Shown here: positions 1 through 11,339 of the stretch, piece by piece | Layout of the letters: the number at the start of each line of letters is the position of its first letter | Numbering within the stretch: position 1 is the first letter of the stretch | From: Albula goreensis | Lineage: Eukaryota > Chordata > Actinopteri > Albuliformes > Albulidae | Assembly: GCA_022829145.1 (NCBI GenBank) | Contig: CM040764.1 | Span: forward strand, 4,673,552-4,737,551 | Direction of reading: 5' to 3' | DNA: 64,000 nt | Notes under the pieces: model-generated | Databases searched by the model: none | What the model saw: the letters and a program-made list of their open reading frames with translations, nothing else | Told to the model about the DNA's origin: nothing | Position numbers and translations under genes: made by a program

Positions 1-2549
1 AGTGTGTTTACCTGCACAGAGTTTCACCCAGGCCTGTGTAGGGGCCTGTAGGTGAGTGTGTTTACCTGCACAGAGGTACACTCAGGCCTGTGTAGGGGCC
101 TTTAGGTGAGTGTGTTTACCTGCACAGAGGTACACTCAGGCCTGTGTAGGGGCCTTTAGGTGAGTGTGTTTACCTGCACAGAGGTACACACAGGTCTGTG
201 TAGGGGCCTTTAGGTGAGTGTGTTTACCTGCACAGAGGTACACTCAGGCCTGTGTAGGGGCCTGTAGGTGAGTGTTTTTACCTGCACAGAGATACATTCA
301 GGCCTGTGTTGGGGCCTGTCAGTGAGTGTGTTTACCTGCACAGAGGTACACACAGGCCTGTGTAGGGGCCTGTAGGTGAGTGTGTTTACCTGCACAGAGG
401 TACACTCAGGCCTGTGTAGGGGCCTGTAGGTGAGTGTGTTTATCTGCACAGAGTTACACTCAGGCCTGTGTAGGGGCCTGTAGGTGAGTGTGTTTACCTG
501 CACAGAGGTACACTCAGGCCTGTGTAGGGGCCTGTAGGTGAGTGTGTTTACCTGCACAGAGATGTACTGCAGGCCTGTGTAGGGGCATGCAGGTGAGTGT
601 GTTTACCTGCACAGAGATACACTCAGGCCTGTGTAGGGGCCTGTAGGAGAGTGTTTTTACCTGCACAGAGGATACACTCAGGCCTGTGTTAGGGGCCTGT
701 AGGTGAGTGTGTTTACCTGCACAGAGGTACACTCAGGCCTGTGTTGGGGCCTGTAGGTGAGTGTGTTTACCTGCACAGAGGTACACTCAGGCCTGTGTAG
801 GGGCCTGTAGGTGAGTGTGTTTACCTGCACAGAGGTACACTCAGGCCTGTGTAGGGGCCTGTAGGTGAGTGTGTTTATCTGCACAGAGGTACACTCAGGC
901 CTGTGTAGGGGCCTGTAGGTGAGTGTGTTTACCTGCACAGAGGTACACTCAGGTCTGTGTAGGGGCCTGTAGGTGAGTGTGTTTACCTGCACAGAGGTAC
1001 ACTCAGGCCTGTGTAGGGGCCTGTAGGTGAGTGTGTTTATCTGCACAGAGGTACACTCAGGCCTGTGTAGGGGCCTGTAGGTGAGTGTGTTTACCTGCAC
1101 AGAGGTACACTCAGGCCTGTGTAGGGGCCTGTAGGTGAGTGTGTTTACCTGCACAGAGGTACACTCAGGCCTGTGCAGGGGCCTGTAGGTGAGTGTGTTT
1201 ACCTGCACAGAGGTACACTCAGGCCTGTGTAGGGGCCTGTAGGTGAGTGTGTTTACCTGCACAGAGGATACACTCAGGCCTGTGTAGGGGCCTGTAGGTG
1301 AGTGTGTTTACCTGCACAGAGGTACACTCAGGCCTGTGTAGGGGCCTGTAGGTGAGTGTGTTTACCTGCACAGAGGTACACTCAGGCCTGTGTAGGGGCC
1401 TGTAGGTGAGTGTTTTACCTGCACAGAGGTACACTCAGGCCTGTGAAGGGGCCTGTAGGTGAGTGTGTTTACCTGCACAGAGGTACACTCAGGCCTGTGT
1501 AGGGGCCTGTAGGTGAGTGTGTTTATCTGCACAGAGGTACACTCAGGCCTGTGTAGGGGCCTGTAGGTGAGTGTGTTTACCTGCACAGAGGTACACTCAG
1601 GCCTGTGTTGGGGCCTGTAGTTGAGTGTGTTTACCTGCACAGAGGTACACTCAGGGCTTTGTAGGGGCCTGTAGGTGAGTGTGTTTACCTGCACAGGGGT
1701 ACACTCAGGCCTGTGTTGGGGCCTGTAAGTGAGTGTGTTTACCTGCACAGAGGTACACGCAGGCTGTGTAGGGGCCTGTAGGTGAGTGTTTTTATCTGCA
1801 GAGGGGTACACGTAGGCCTGTGAAGGGGCATGCAGGTGAGTGTGTTTACCTGCACAGAGGTACACTCAGGGCTGTGTAGGGGCCTGTAGGTGAGTGTTTT
1901 TACCTGCACAGAGGTACACTCAGGCCTGTGTAGGGGCCTGTAGGTGAGTGTGTTTATCTGCACAGAGTTTCACTCAGGCCTGTGTAGGGGCATGTAGGTG
2001 AGTGTGTTTATCTGCACAAAGGTACACTCAGGCCTGTGTAGGGGCCTGTAGGTGAGTGTGTTTACCTGCACAGAGGTACACTCAGGTCTGTGTAGGGGCC
2101 TTTAGGTGAGTGTGTTTACCTGCACAGAGTACACTCAGGCCTGTGTAGGGGCATGCAGGTGAGTGTGTTTATCTGCACAGAGGTACACTCAGGCCTGTGT
2201 AGGGGCCTGTAGGTGAGTGTGTTTACCTGCACAGAGGTACACTCAGGCCTGTGTAGGGGCCTGTAGGTGAGTGTGTTTACCTGCACAGAGTTACACTCAA
2301 GCCTGTGTAGGGGCCTGTAGGTGAGTGTGTTTACCTGCACAGAGGTACACTCAGGTCTGTGTAGGGGCCTTTAGGTGAGTGTGTTTACCTGCACAGAGGT
2401 ACACACAGGCCTGTGTAGGGGCCTGTAGGTGAGTGTGTTTACCTGCACAGAGGTACACACAGGCCTGTGTAGGGGCCTGTAGGTGAGTGTGTTTACCTGC
2501 ACAGAGATACACTCAAGCCTGTGTAGGGGCCTTTAGGTGAGTGTGTTTA
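1..2549. repeat. 54-bp minisatellite, about 47 units, truncated at window edge
   Basis: Tandem units of 54 bases repeat from the first base to about 2,549. Each holds a GGTGAGTGTG block, a TTTACCTGCACAGAG block, and a short inverted repeat made by AGGCCT and GGGGCCT. Units differ by point changes (tttacc/tttatc, gtacac/gatacac, ggcctgt/gggctgt) and rare single-base indels. Since 54 is a multiple of 3, long open frames appear with an 18-residue period on the minus strand. They follow from the repeat and are not a gene. The array ends abruptly before a pyrimidine-rich stretch ending in CAG at 2,586. Confidence 0.97.
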
Positions 2550-2790
2550 GCTGACTCTTGTCTTTGCCTCTTTCTTCTTTTCACAGGTCACACAGCAGTG
2601 CAACTGGCTCCACTGTCACTGGTGACTATTGTCACATACCCCATCCATCCCTGTGCCAGCTGGGTAAATCTCAACCTTCCATTGGGTCCCCTGTAGGAAT
2701 GAAGGTTCTGTTGGCTTGCTCTCAATTACACATCAGGAGAAAACATTCAGGAGAACACGCGTGTGCTCTTTTACTCTGCTTTTCCTGCAG

Positions 2791-2867
2791 GGGATGGTTT
2801 TCACGTGCTGAGGTCTGCAACGTCTTCGCCTCACCAGCTCCCTTACATTTTCCACATTTTGCTTGGT
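2791..2867 (+). pseudogene. Exon-like block of the duplicated MADF/BESS relic (left copy)
   Basis: The block is preceded by TTCCTGCAG and followed by GTGAGCT, so it has the borders of an internal exon. Its counterpart on the minus strand of the right arm (about 14,632-14,710) keeps the same borders but differs by small indels. I do not recognise the encoded peptide. The assignment to the same relic as the downstream MADF-like exon rests only on order and strand. Confidence 0.3.
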
Positions 2868-3687
2868 GAGCTGTTTGAATTTATTACATTATGGAAGAGA
2901 AATATTGCCATAGAACATCTCAGTTATTCATTTTGAAAAATTATGGAAGCTCTTTTCTTGGATAAAGAATAGTTTTGCTTAAATTTTTTCGATGTAAGAG
3001 TTCATTGCAAATAGAAACTAAGATTCTTAGATATTAATATTCTTCACACACTGAAGTTCTTGCAGCAACAGACGCAAGCACACTCACACTCGCCCCTCTG
3101 TGGCCACTTGTATGAACAAACCATCTTTGTGTCAACCCTAAAACCTATCCTTTCATGACATTAGGTAAATGCATGAGTGTAATTTGTTTACAACAAAAGA
3201 TAGAGATTATGTGTACTTCATATTTGTTATGGTACATTTTTTGGTAATATCTCGAAGTAGCCATTTTTTTCATGGACCAAATGTATTTAATATGTTGTGC
3301 AGGTGGGTAGTAGAGACAGGTAACATAGTCCTGGATGCTCTGAGGATATCATGTGAAAATGACAAAGCTGAATGTGTGGGCTGAATGCATACTCATTGTC
3401 AAATCTTATGTTCTCATATTTTTATTTTATTGTGAACATGGTAATTATATTTTGTTTTTGTACCAGACAATAATAAGTTTGTGATGCTCACATATGTACA
3501 TTGTATCTCTTTGTGAATTTAGAAATGTATAGCATTGTACATGTCATCTCAAATGCTCAAATTTACTGTATGCAGCATTGCTTCTTACAGATTTTTCAAA
3601 TGTGTCTATCTCTGTGTCTTCGCATTGTGAAACCCAGAAGTGTGTCGTCTGTTGTAGTCAAAAGGCAGTTTGTTTGATGTTTTCTCT

Positions 3688-3960
3688 GTTGTACAGTGGT
3701 GGAACTCCTCAAAAAAATGAAGAACTAAGAAGCCAGTATGCACGAGAGAGACGGAAGACCGGGTTCTCAGCCGTGGATAACTGCCAGGTTTCTTCGTCCA
3801 AGTGTACCTCCTGTCAGTACTGAAGTTCTTGGAGAAATCGGAGGCCTCCATATCAGTCGCAGAAGATGTCAGCGAAGAGGTACAGCGTTACGCGCACAAA
3901 TACTCAGTCACTGAAATGTTGACAGGTTTACAAGGCAGGATAGAGCTGGGTGTCTGAAGT
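3688..3960 (+). pseudogene. Degraded MADF-domain-like exon (left copy)
   Basis: A polypyrimidine tract ending in GTACAG precedes the segment. One frame reads LRSQYARERRKTG and then VSSSKCTSCQY before a stop. That is the spacing of the second half of a MADF (Adf-1-type, Myb/SANT-related) DNA-binding domain: LR-QY-RE-RK, then a Gly/Asp linker, then an aromatic W/Y-F/Y motif. The expected Trp is Cys here. A one-base shift at the stop reopens a frame that continues to a TGA near 3,957. I read it as a frameshifted relic. MADF-like proteins occur both as host genes and as the second protein of PIF/Harbinger elements. The weakest step is the family call, which rests on short motifs. Confidence 0.45.
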
Positions 3961-4215
3961 TCATCAGAATAACACCTTCTTACCCAATTCCTGTGTCCAA
4001 TTCCTGTATTAGCATTTTTGGAACAATTTAAATCCATCCTGCAGTGGCTCAGGGCTAATTAACAAACTGTAACAGAGACTTTGTGGACTGCGTGTTGTGT
4101 ACTGCTATTGACTGTTTCAGTGCAGAGACTCTGTGTACTTTAAAGCATTTATACATGAATGTTGTTTAAGGTTTTTCCGTAGGTACTCATGACTTATCTG
4201 CTTGCACCTTTGCAG

Positions 4216-4536
4216 GTCACCAATGACAGACTTAAAGCTGGGGCAAAGGAGGAGACTGATTCGCTGAACCGGCCAAAGAATGGGCACATGGGCGGGGCCA
4301 CCGCAGAGGAAAGGGCGAGGCTAGAGACGGAAGAACCTGGGAGCCCCAGGGGACACACCACAGAGGACGCCTTCGACATCTTTGGCAAATCCGTGGCGTC
4401 TGAAATCAGACAGACGGAAAGCGCGCACATGCAGAAAGTGGCCAAGCTGCGAATACAGCAGGTGTCACTAGATGTTCAGATGGACGTTGTTGCTCAAGCC
4501 TCATCAAGCTCTCAAAAGCACTCTCAGCAGAAATAA
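4216..4536 (+). pseudogene. BESS-like C-terminal exon of the MADF-type relic (left copy)
   Basis: TTGCACCTTTGCAG directly precedes the segment, and it reads open for about 105 codons to TAA at 4,534-4,536. The N-terminal part is rich in Glu, Arg and Lys. It then shows DAFDIFGKSVASEIRQ and KLRIQQVSLDVQM, which resembles the BESS-type interaction motif found after MADF domains (acidic-aromatic start, a helix with Leu/Arg, then K-RIQ-L). The frame is intact and nearly identical in the right arm. The relic may therefore have been coding until recently, or the duplication is young. It lies 255 bases after the MADF-like exon, on the same strand. Function is inferred only. Confidence 0.5.
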
Positions 4537-5109
4537 CAGAGCAGCAGTGACTGGTTTTTTGGCTGCACTCAGTCTCACAAAGCCTCCTCATCAAGCCACC
4601 AAACTCAGTGTTACCAAAAGGCCATACTATATTCTTTGCTGAATATAGGAGTGGGGAGCCCACAGTTACAGGCCAAAGCTGAACATGTGACTCCTGCTCA
4701 TCTGGTCACCCTTCATTCTGTCTTTTTTATTATTATTTGCTTCTACTCACTGCCTAGTGAGTAGAAGCACACAACCCTCACTGCCTCATTGCTGACTGGT
4801 TGCAGTGACTGGCTAACCCCCCCATGGAGGAGCTCACAGGTCAGACAAACAGACCAGCTATCCCAAAGTGTCGAACTGAGATACTATATTGTTGCTTACA
4901 TAATTGCAACACTTAAAATTTTTAGACTACTTACTGTTGGTGTTTTTTTTAACAACAAAATAATTCAGTGTTTTCAATGACAAATGTCTTCATGAACCTG
5001 TAATTCTGAAAGTTCAATAAACAATAAACAATAGTAATGACAATGTGCCTTAATTCTGTATCAAACAAATGTCCATATTATAGGTGTGAAATACATCATG
5101 ATAATCTTA

Positions 5110-6180
5110 AAAATATATGAAGAGAGAGAAATAACACCTGCAATATAAACATGAACCAGCAGAGGGAGACTCAAGACCTGCAGTGTCAATAGTAGCCAGC
5201 AGACGGCGACATCACCTGCAATACACACAATAACCAGCAGAGGGAGACTCAAGACCTGTCATACAAAAAGCAGCTGGAAAAGGAGACATAACACCTGCAA
5301 TGTAAACATGAACCAGCAGAGGGCGACACCACCTGCAATACACACAATAACCAGCAGAGAGAGACTCAAGACCTGTAGTGTCAATAGCAGCCAGCAGAGG
5401 GCGACAACACCTGCAATACACACAATAACCAGCAAAGGGAGACTCAAGACCTGTCATACAAAAAGCAGCTGGCAAAGGGAGACATAACACCTGCAATATA
5501 AACATGAGCCAGCAGAGGCCGACACCAACTGCAATACAGACAATAACCAGCAGAGGGAAACTCAAGACCTGAACAATAAATAGCAGCTGGCAAGAGACAT
5601 AACACCTGCAATATACATATGAACCAGCAGAGGGCGACAACACCTACAATACACACAATAACCAGCAGAGGGAGACTCAAGACCTGCAGTGTCAATAGCA
5701 GCCAGCAGAGGGCAACAACACCTGCAATTAACACAGTGGCCAGTAGAGGGAGACTCAAGACCTGCAGTTTTAACAGCAGCAACCAGAGGGAGACATAACA
5801 CCTGCAATATAAACATGAACCAGCAGAGGGCGACACCACCTGCAATACACTCAATAACCAGCAGAGAGAGAGACTCAAGACCTGTAGTGTCAATAGCAGC
5901 CAGAAGAGGGCGACAACACCTGCAATACACACAATAACCAGCAGAGGGAGACTCAAGACCTGTAATGTAAGTTGCAGCTGGCAAAGTCAGACATAACAAC
6001 TGCAAATATAAACATGAACCAGCAGAGGGCGAAATCACCTGCAATACACACAGTAGCCAGCTGAGAGAGACTGAAGACCTGCAGTTTTAACAGCAGAAAT
6101 CAGAGGGAGACATAATACATGCAATACACACAGTAACCAGCAGAGGGAGACTCAAGACCTGTCGTTATCAATAGCAGCTT
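5110..6180 (+). repeat. Minisatellite of CTCF-like core motifs (left array)
   Basis: Degenerate units of about 75-90 bases each contain two related cores: CCAGCAGAGGGAGACTCAAG and CCAGCAGAGGGCGAC. The second matches 13 of 14 positions of the CTCF core consensus CCASYAGRKGGCRS. Exact copies begin near 5,313, 5,391, 5,623 and 5,820, with one-mismatch copies near 5,196, 5,506, 5,700, 5,910 and 6,019. All read on the plus strand. The minus-strand open frames here, with a hydrophobic repeat, arise only from the tandem structure. Confidence 0.9.
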
Positions 6181-6239
6181 GCAAATCTGTTCGATTGATC
6201 ATGCGTCATTAAACGTGTGTGTGTGCACACTCTGAATTA

Positions 6240-7850
6240 ATTGAAAACGGTTTCAGCAAAACATTTTAACTCTCTCTCCCTTGCTCTCCCTCACTCGCTC
6301 TCCTTCTCTCTCTCCCCCTTGCTAGAACATGTGTATTTTAGCCTGTCTTGAGCCTGGTCCTTTGTGAACTTCTGCAATGTTTAAATAAAGGGGACATAAA
6401 AATAAAAAAAGTCTCCCCCTTGCGCTCTCTCTCTCTCTCTCCAAAGATTGGGAACCCAGAAGTGAAGTCAAATGGTTGACTTCAAGAACCACGGGGAGGA
6501 GCTCTGGAATGGGGGGGGCACACGGGATTTTGCACGATCACTCTTAAAATCGTTAAAAACTTAAAAACTCTAAACTTTAAAATCTTAAAAACGTTGCTAC
6601 TCAATTTCATTTAAAATCCAATATCGGATCTTGCTCTGCTAACTCTTGAAATAAGAGTTTCTCGTTCGTTTCTTCACCTGGTCAGGCATACACCGTGGAT
6701 AGTGTATCAGTATCCTTTCACACGATTATCCAGGATAACAAAGATTAATAGTCATAACGAGTTTCCCATGATCCTTTGCACGTCTGCAGAAACGGATAAG
6801 CAATAATTTAGTAACCATTTATCCATTTTTGGAGGGGTTGTTAGCTTTTAACACTTCTGTTTTTATTTTTTAATTTATCGAATGAACATTGGTTGTTTTG
6901 TCCCGTTTTAGTTTCTTTCAGGAGGTTTTTCCCCTGGATTAGTTGTAGGTTAATTTGTCCTTTGCAAACTTCTGCAATATTTAAATAAACGGAACATAAA
7001 AATAAAAAAAAATCTCCCCCTTGCGCGCTCTCTCTGTCTCTCTCTTTCTCTCTCTCTCTCTCTGTCTCCAAAAATTGGGAACCCAGAAGTGAAGTCAAAT
7101 AGTTGACTTCAAGAACCAGGGGGAGGAGCTCTGGAATCGGGGGGTGACACACGGGATGCTGCACGATCACTCTTAAAATCGTTAAAAACTTAAAAACTCT
7201 AAACTTTAAAATCTTAAAAACGTTGCTACTCAATTTCATTTAAAATCCAATATCGGATCTTGCTCTGCTAACTCTTGAAATAAGAGTTTCTCATTCGTTT
7301 CTTCACCTGGTCAGGCATACACCGTGGACAATGTATCAGTATCCTTTCACCGCTCTCTCTGTCTCTCTCTTTTCTCTCTCTCTCTCTCTGTCTCCAAAAA
7401 ATTGGGAACCCAGAAGTGAAGTCAAATAGTTGACTTCAGAACCAGGGAGGAGCTCTGGAATCGGGGGTGACACACGGGATGCTGCACGATCACTCTTAAA
7501 ATCGTTAAAACTTAAAAACTCTAAACTTTAAAAATCTTAAACGTTGCTACACAACTTCATTTTAAAATCAATATCGGATCTTGCTCTGCTAACTCTCGAA
7601 ATAAGAGTTTCTCATTCGTTTCTTCACCTGGTCAGGCATACACCGTGGACAATGTATCAGTATCCTTTCACAGTATAATCCAGCAGAACGTGCTGACTAC
7701 CGTATCGGTACTGAACACCAAAGTCACACGAATCAAGCCTTCAGCTTCGGGCAACACACGCAAAGATTAAGTCATAACGAATTTCCCATGATCCTTTGCA
7801 CGTCTGTGGAAACGGATAAGCAATAATGTAGACACCATTTTTCCATGTTT
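6240..7850. repeat. Threefold internal tandem duplication with CT-rich tracts (left arm only)
   Basis: A block containing a CT microsatellite, GGGAACCCAGAAGTGAAG (at about 6,449, 7,078 and 7,403), an AT-rich stretch with repeated cttaaaa, and CACCGTGGA followed by tatcagtatcctttcac (about 6,690, 7,319 and 7,640) is present three times. The right arm has one copy (about 10,600-11,190). I see no coding potential. The element family was not recognised. Confidence 0.85.
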
Positions 7851-8323
7851 GCCTTTTATTTCAGTGTTCGTTGTGAGGCGTAGTTAATTTCCTCGTGTAT
7901 TTGTGCAGTTTCGCTGTCTTAGCTGAACATATGTTCATCAGCCGCAACAACCGTGGATGAGACACTTTGTGAGGATCCAACAGAAGGATGTACACAACTT
8001 CTAACCAGTTACTTGATAATAGCTGTGGTAGTTACTATTTCTTACATATCTCGCTCGCCAGACGTTGTTCTTCTCTTTTCTTGAGAATCATGAATTTGAG
8101 CGTGTGAGTTCATTTCATGCCAGACAAGTGGGTACCCCCGCACGTCTACGGACAATTCAATGTCTATTCCAACACGGCGTTGTGGTGGACGATTGTGAGC
8201 GACGGCGACAAAGAAATGGTGGGGGAACCACTGGAAAGACATGACTATATAGTTCAACCCCCCCCAGGCTGAATCCACTGAAAGCTCGGGCACATAATCT
8301 TTCCTTTTCACTTTTTGTGTTTT

Positions 8324-8823
8324 NNNNNNNNNNNNNNNNNNNNNNNNNNNNNNNNNNNNNNNNNNNNNNNNNNNNNNNNNNNNNNNNNNNNNNNNNNNNN
8401 NNNNNNNNNNNNNNNNNNNNNNNNNNNNNNNNNNNNNNNNNNNNNNNNNNNNNNNNNNNNNNNNNNNNNNNNNNNNNNNNNNNNNNNNNNNNNNNNNNNN
8501 NNNNNNNNNNNNNNNNNNNNNNNNNNNNNNNNNNNNNNNNNNNNNNNNNNNNNNNNNNNNNNNNNNNNNNNNNNNNNNNNNNNNNNNNNNNNNNNNNNNN
8601 NNNNNNNNNNNNNNNNNNNNNNNNNNNNNNNNNNNNNNNNNNNNNNNNNNNNNNNNNNNNNNNNNNNNNNNNNNNNNNNNNNNNNNNNNNNNNNNNNNNN
8701 NNNNNNNNNNNNNNNNNNNNNNNNNNNNNNNNNNNNNNNNNNNNNNNNNNNNNNNNNNNNNNNNNNNNNNNNNNNNNNNNNNNNNNNNNNNNNNNNNNNN
8801 NNNNNNNNNNNNNNNNNNNNNNN
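8324..8823. other. Assembly gap of exactly 500 N
   Basis: Five hundred consecutive N lie between the inner end of the left inverted arm and the first 139-bp tandem repeat. The round size suggests a placeholder gap rather than a measured one. Apparent open frames crossing it are meaningless. Confidence 0.99.
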
Positions 8824-9850
8824 CCAAGGCTTGTTGGTGTCTGAAGTTGTCTCAACTTGTTCTATTCAGTGCAACAATGATGATAACTATGCTAAAAGAG
8901 GCAGGTAAGCTGGTCTTGAACTTCCAACCTTTGAATTGGGAGAGCTGGTCAATACCTCTCATCTAAGGCTTGTTGGTGTCTGAAGTTGTCTCAACTTGTT
9001 GTATTCAGTGCAACAATGATGATAACTATGCTAAAAGAGGCAGGTAAGCTGGTCTTGAACTTCCAACCTTTGAATTGAGAGCGCTGGTCAATACCTCTCA
9101 TCCAAGGCCCGTTGGTGTCTGAAGTTGTCTCAACTTGTTCTATTCAGTGCAACAATGATGGTAACTATGCTAAAAGAAGCAGGTTAGCTGGCCTTGAACT
9201 TCCAACCTTTGAATTGGGAGAGCTGGTCAATACCTCTCATCCAAGGCTTCTTAGAGTCTGAAGTTGTCTCAACTTCTTCTGTTCAATGCAACAATGATGA
9301 TAACTATTCTAAAAGAAGCAGGTAAGCTGGCTTTGAACATACAACCTTTGAATTGGGAGAGCTGGTCAATACCTTTCATCCAAGGCTTCTTACAGTCTGA
9401 AGTTGTCTCAACTTGTGCTGTGCAGTGCAACAATGATGATTACTATGCTAAAAGAAGCAGGTAAGCTGGCTTTGAACATACAACCTTTGAATTGGGAGAG
9501 CTGGTCAATACCTCTCATCCAAGGCTTCTTAGAGTCTGAAGTCTCAACTTGTGCTGTTCACTGCAACAATGATGATTACTACGCTAAAAGAAGCAGGTAA
9601 GTTGGTTTTGAACTTCCAACCTTTGAATTGGGAGAGCTGGTCAATACCTCTCATCCAAGGCTTCTTAGAGTCTGAAATTGTCTCAACTTGTGCTGTGCAG
9701 TGCAACAATGATGATTACTATGCTAAAAGAAGCAGGTAGGTTGGTTTTGAACTTCCAACCTTTGAATTAGGAGAGTTGGTCAATACCTCTCATCCAAGGT
9801 TTCTTAGTGTCTTAAGTCGTCTCAACTTATTCTATGCAGTGCAACAATGA
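8824..9850 (+). repeat. 139-bp tandem repeat, about seven units, each with a mini-exon-like core
   Basis: Units begin CCAAGGCTT and recur every 139 bases (8,824, 8,963, 9,102 and onward), decaying after about 9,850. Every unit holds a segment ending in (T)ATTCAG or GTGCAG, then about 35 bases around TGCAACAATGATGA, then GCAG followed by GTAAGC or GTAGG. This is the layout of a very short exon with acceptor and donor. The array abuts the N gap, so the true copy number is unknown. Confidence 0.9.
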
Positions 9851-10122
9851 TGATAACGATCAAGTCATCCCAAACAAAGAAGTTTCGGACAAGTTCCTTT
9901 CATTTGAACTTTTGCCATCCGGATATACACCGAGTGGGTAAAATGGCTTTTATTAGGTTTTGGGTTTTAGTATTTCGTTAAAATACATTTTCACAAAGGT
10001 TTACCAAACTAGGCAAACTCTTTTACTTCTAGAGGTACAAAAGGAAATAATCAATCACAGGACAACAAAGGAAAAAGGGAAACATTCACCAAACTACACC
10101 ATGTCTTTCACAATCTCTTTCA
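9851..10122. other. Spacer at the centre of the inverted duplication
   Basis: The segment separates the 139-bp array from the inner end of the right arm. It has no matching partner in the visible left arm; its partner, if any, would fall in the N gap. I see no gene or recognisable repeat. Confidence 0.6.
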
Positions 10123-11339
10123 AAAACACAAAAAGTGGAAAGGAAAGATCATGTGCCCGAGCTTTCGGTGGATTCAGCCCGGGGGGTGGGGGTGAACTAT
10201 ATAATCTTTTTTTTTCCCAGTGATTCACCCACCATTTCTTTGTCGCCAGTCGCACGTTCTCAAAATAGTCCACCACAACGCAATGTTAGAGTAAGCATTG
10301 CACTATCCGTAGACGTGCGGGAGAACCCGTTCGTCTAACATGCCATGAACTCACGCCCAGTCTCATGATCCTCAAGGAAAAAGACTTTTGACGTCTGGCG
10401 ACCGAGATAAGTAAGATATAGTAACTAACACAGCTACCCTCAAATAACTGGTTAGACGTTGTGTGAATCGTTCTGTTGGATCCTCATAAGTTGTCTCATC
10501 CACGGTTGTTGCGGCTAATGAACATATGTTCAGCTGAGACAGCGAAACTGCACAAATACACGAGGAAATTAACTACGCCTCACAACGAACACTGAAATAA
10601 AAGGCAAACATGGAAAATGGTTACTAAATTATTGCTTATCCGTTTCCGCAGACGTGCAAAGGATCATGGGAAATTCGTTATGACTGCTAATCTTTGCATG
10701 TGTTGCCCGAAGCTGAAGGCTTGATTCGTGTAACTTTGGTGTTCAGTACCGATTCGGTTGTCGGCACGTTCTGCTGGTTTATACTGTGAAAGGATACTGA
10801 TACACTATCCACGGTGTATGCCTGACCAGGTGAAGAAACGAATTGAAACTCTTATTTCAAGAGTTAGCAGAGCAAGATCCGATATTGTATTTTAAATGAA
10901 GTTGTGTAGCAACGTTTTTAAGATTTAGTTTAGAGTTTTTAAGTTTTTTAACGATTTTAAGAGTGATCGCGCAAAATCCCGTGTGCCCCCATTCCAGAGC
11001 TCCTCCCCCTGGTTCTTGAAGTCAACTATTTGACTTCACTTCTGGGTTCCCAATCTTTGGAGAGAGAGACAGAGAGAGCGCAAGGGGGAGATTTTTTTTA
11101 TTTTTATGTCTCCTTTATTTAAACATTGCAGAAGTTTACAAAGGACCAGGCTTAAGACAGGCTAAAATACACATGTTCTAGCAAGGGGGAGAGAGAGAAG
11201 GAGAGCGAGTGAGGGAGAGCAAGGGAGAGAGAGTTAAAATGTTTTGCTGAAACCGTTTTCAACTAATTCAGAGTGTGCACACACACGTTTAATGACGCAT
11301 GATCAATCGAACAGATTTGCAAGCTGCTATTGATAACTA

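Larger units (their letters stand above)
2632..8323 (+). repeat. Left arm of a large inverted duplication
   Basis: This segment is the reverse complement of about 10,123-14,860. Matching landmarks are the exon-like block at 2,791-2,867 (right copy near 14,630-14,710), the MADF-like exon at 3,688-3,960, the BESS-like exon at 4,216-4,536, the CTCF-like minisatellite at 5,130-6,180, and the CT-rich/AT-rich block at 6,240-7,850. Similarity is very high over the BESS-like exon and clearly lower at the outer edge (2,632-2,870). The arm ends in the 500-N gap at 8,324, so its true inner limit is unknown. It is about 950 bases longer than its partner, mainly through extra tandem copies at 6,955-7,850. 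Confidence 0.93.

Noticed and set aside
210-2340. Long minus-strand frames with an 18-residue repeat
   Set aside because: They follow automatically from a 54-base tandem unit. No start context, no flanking exons, and frame-breaking indels between units.
5061-6044. Minus-strand hydrophobic repeat proteins, and the equivalent plus-strand frames at 11,346-12,438
   Set aside because: These are translations of the CTCF-like minisatellite. Several frames are open at once and no homology is recognised.
8042-8908. Frames crossing the N gap
   Set aside because: Mostly unknown bases, so no coding claim can be made.
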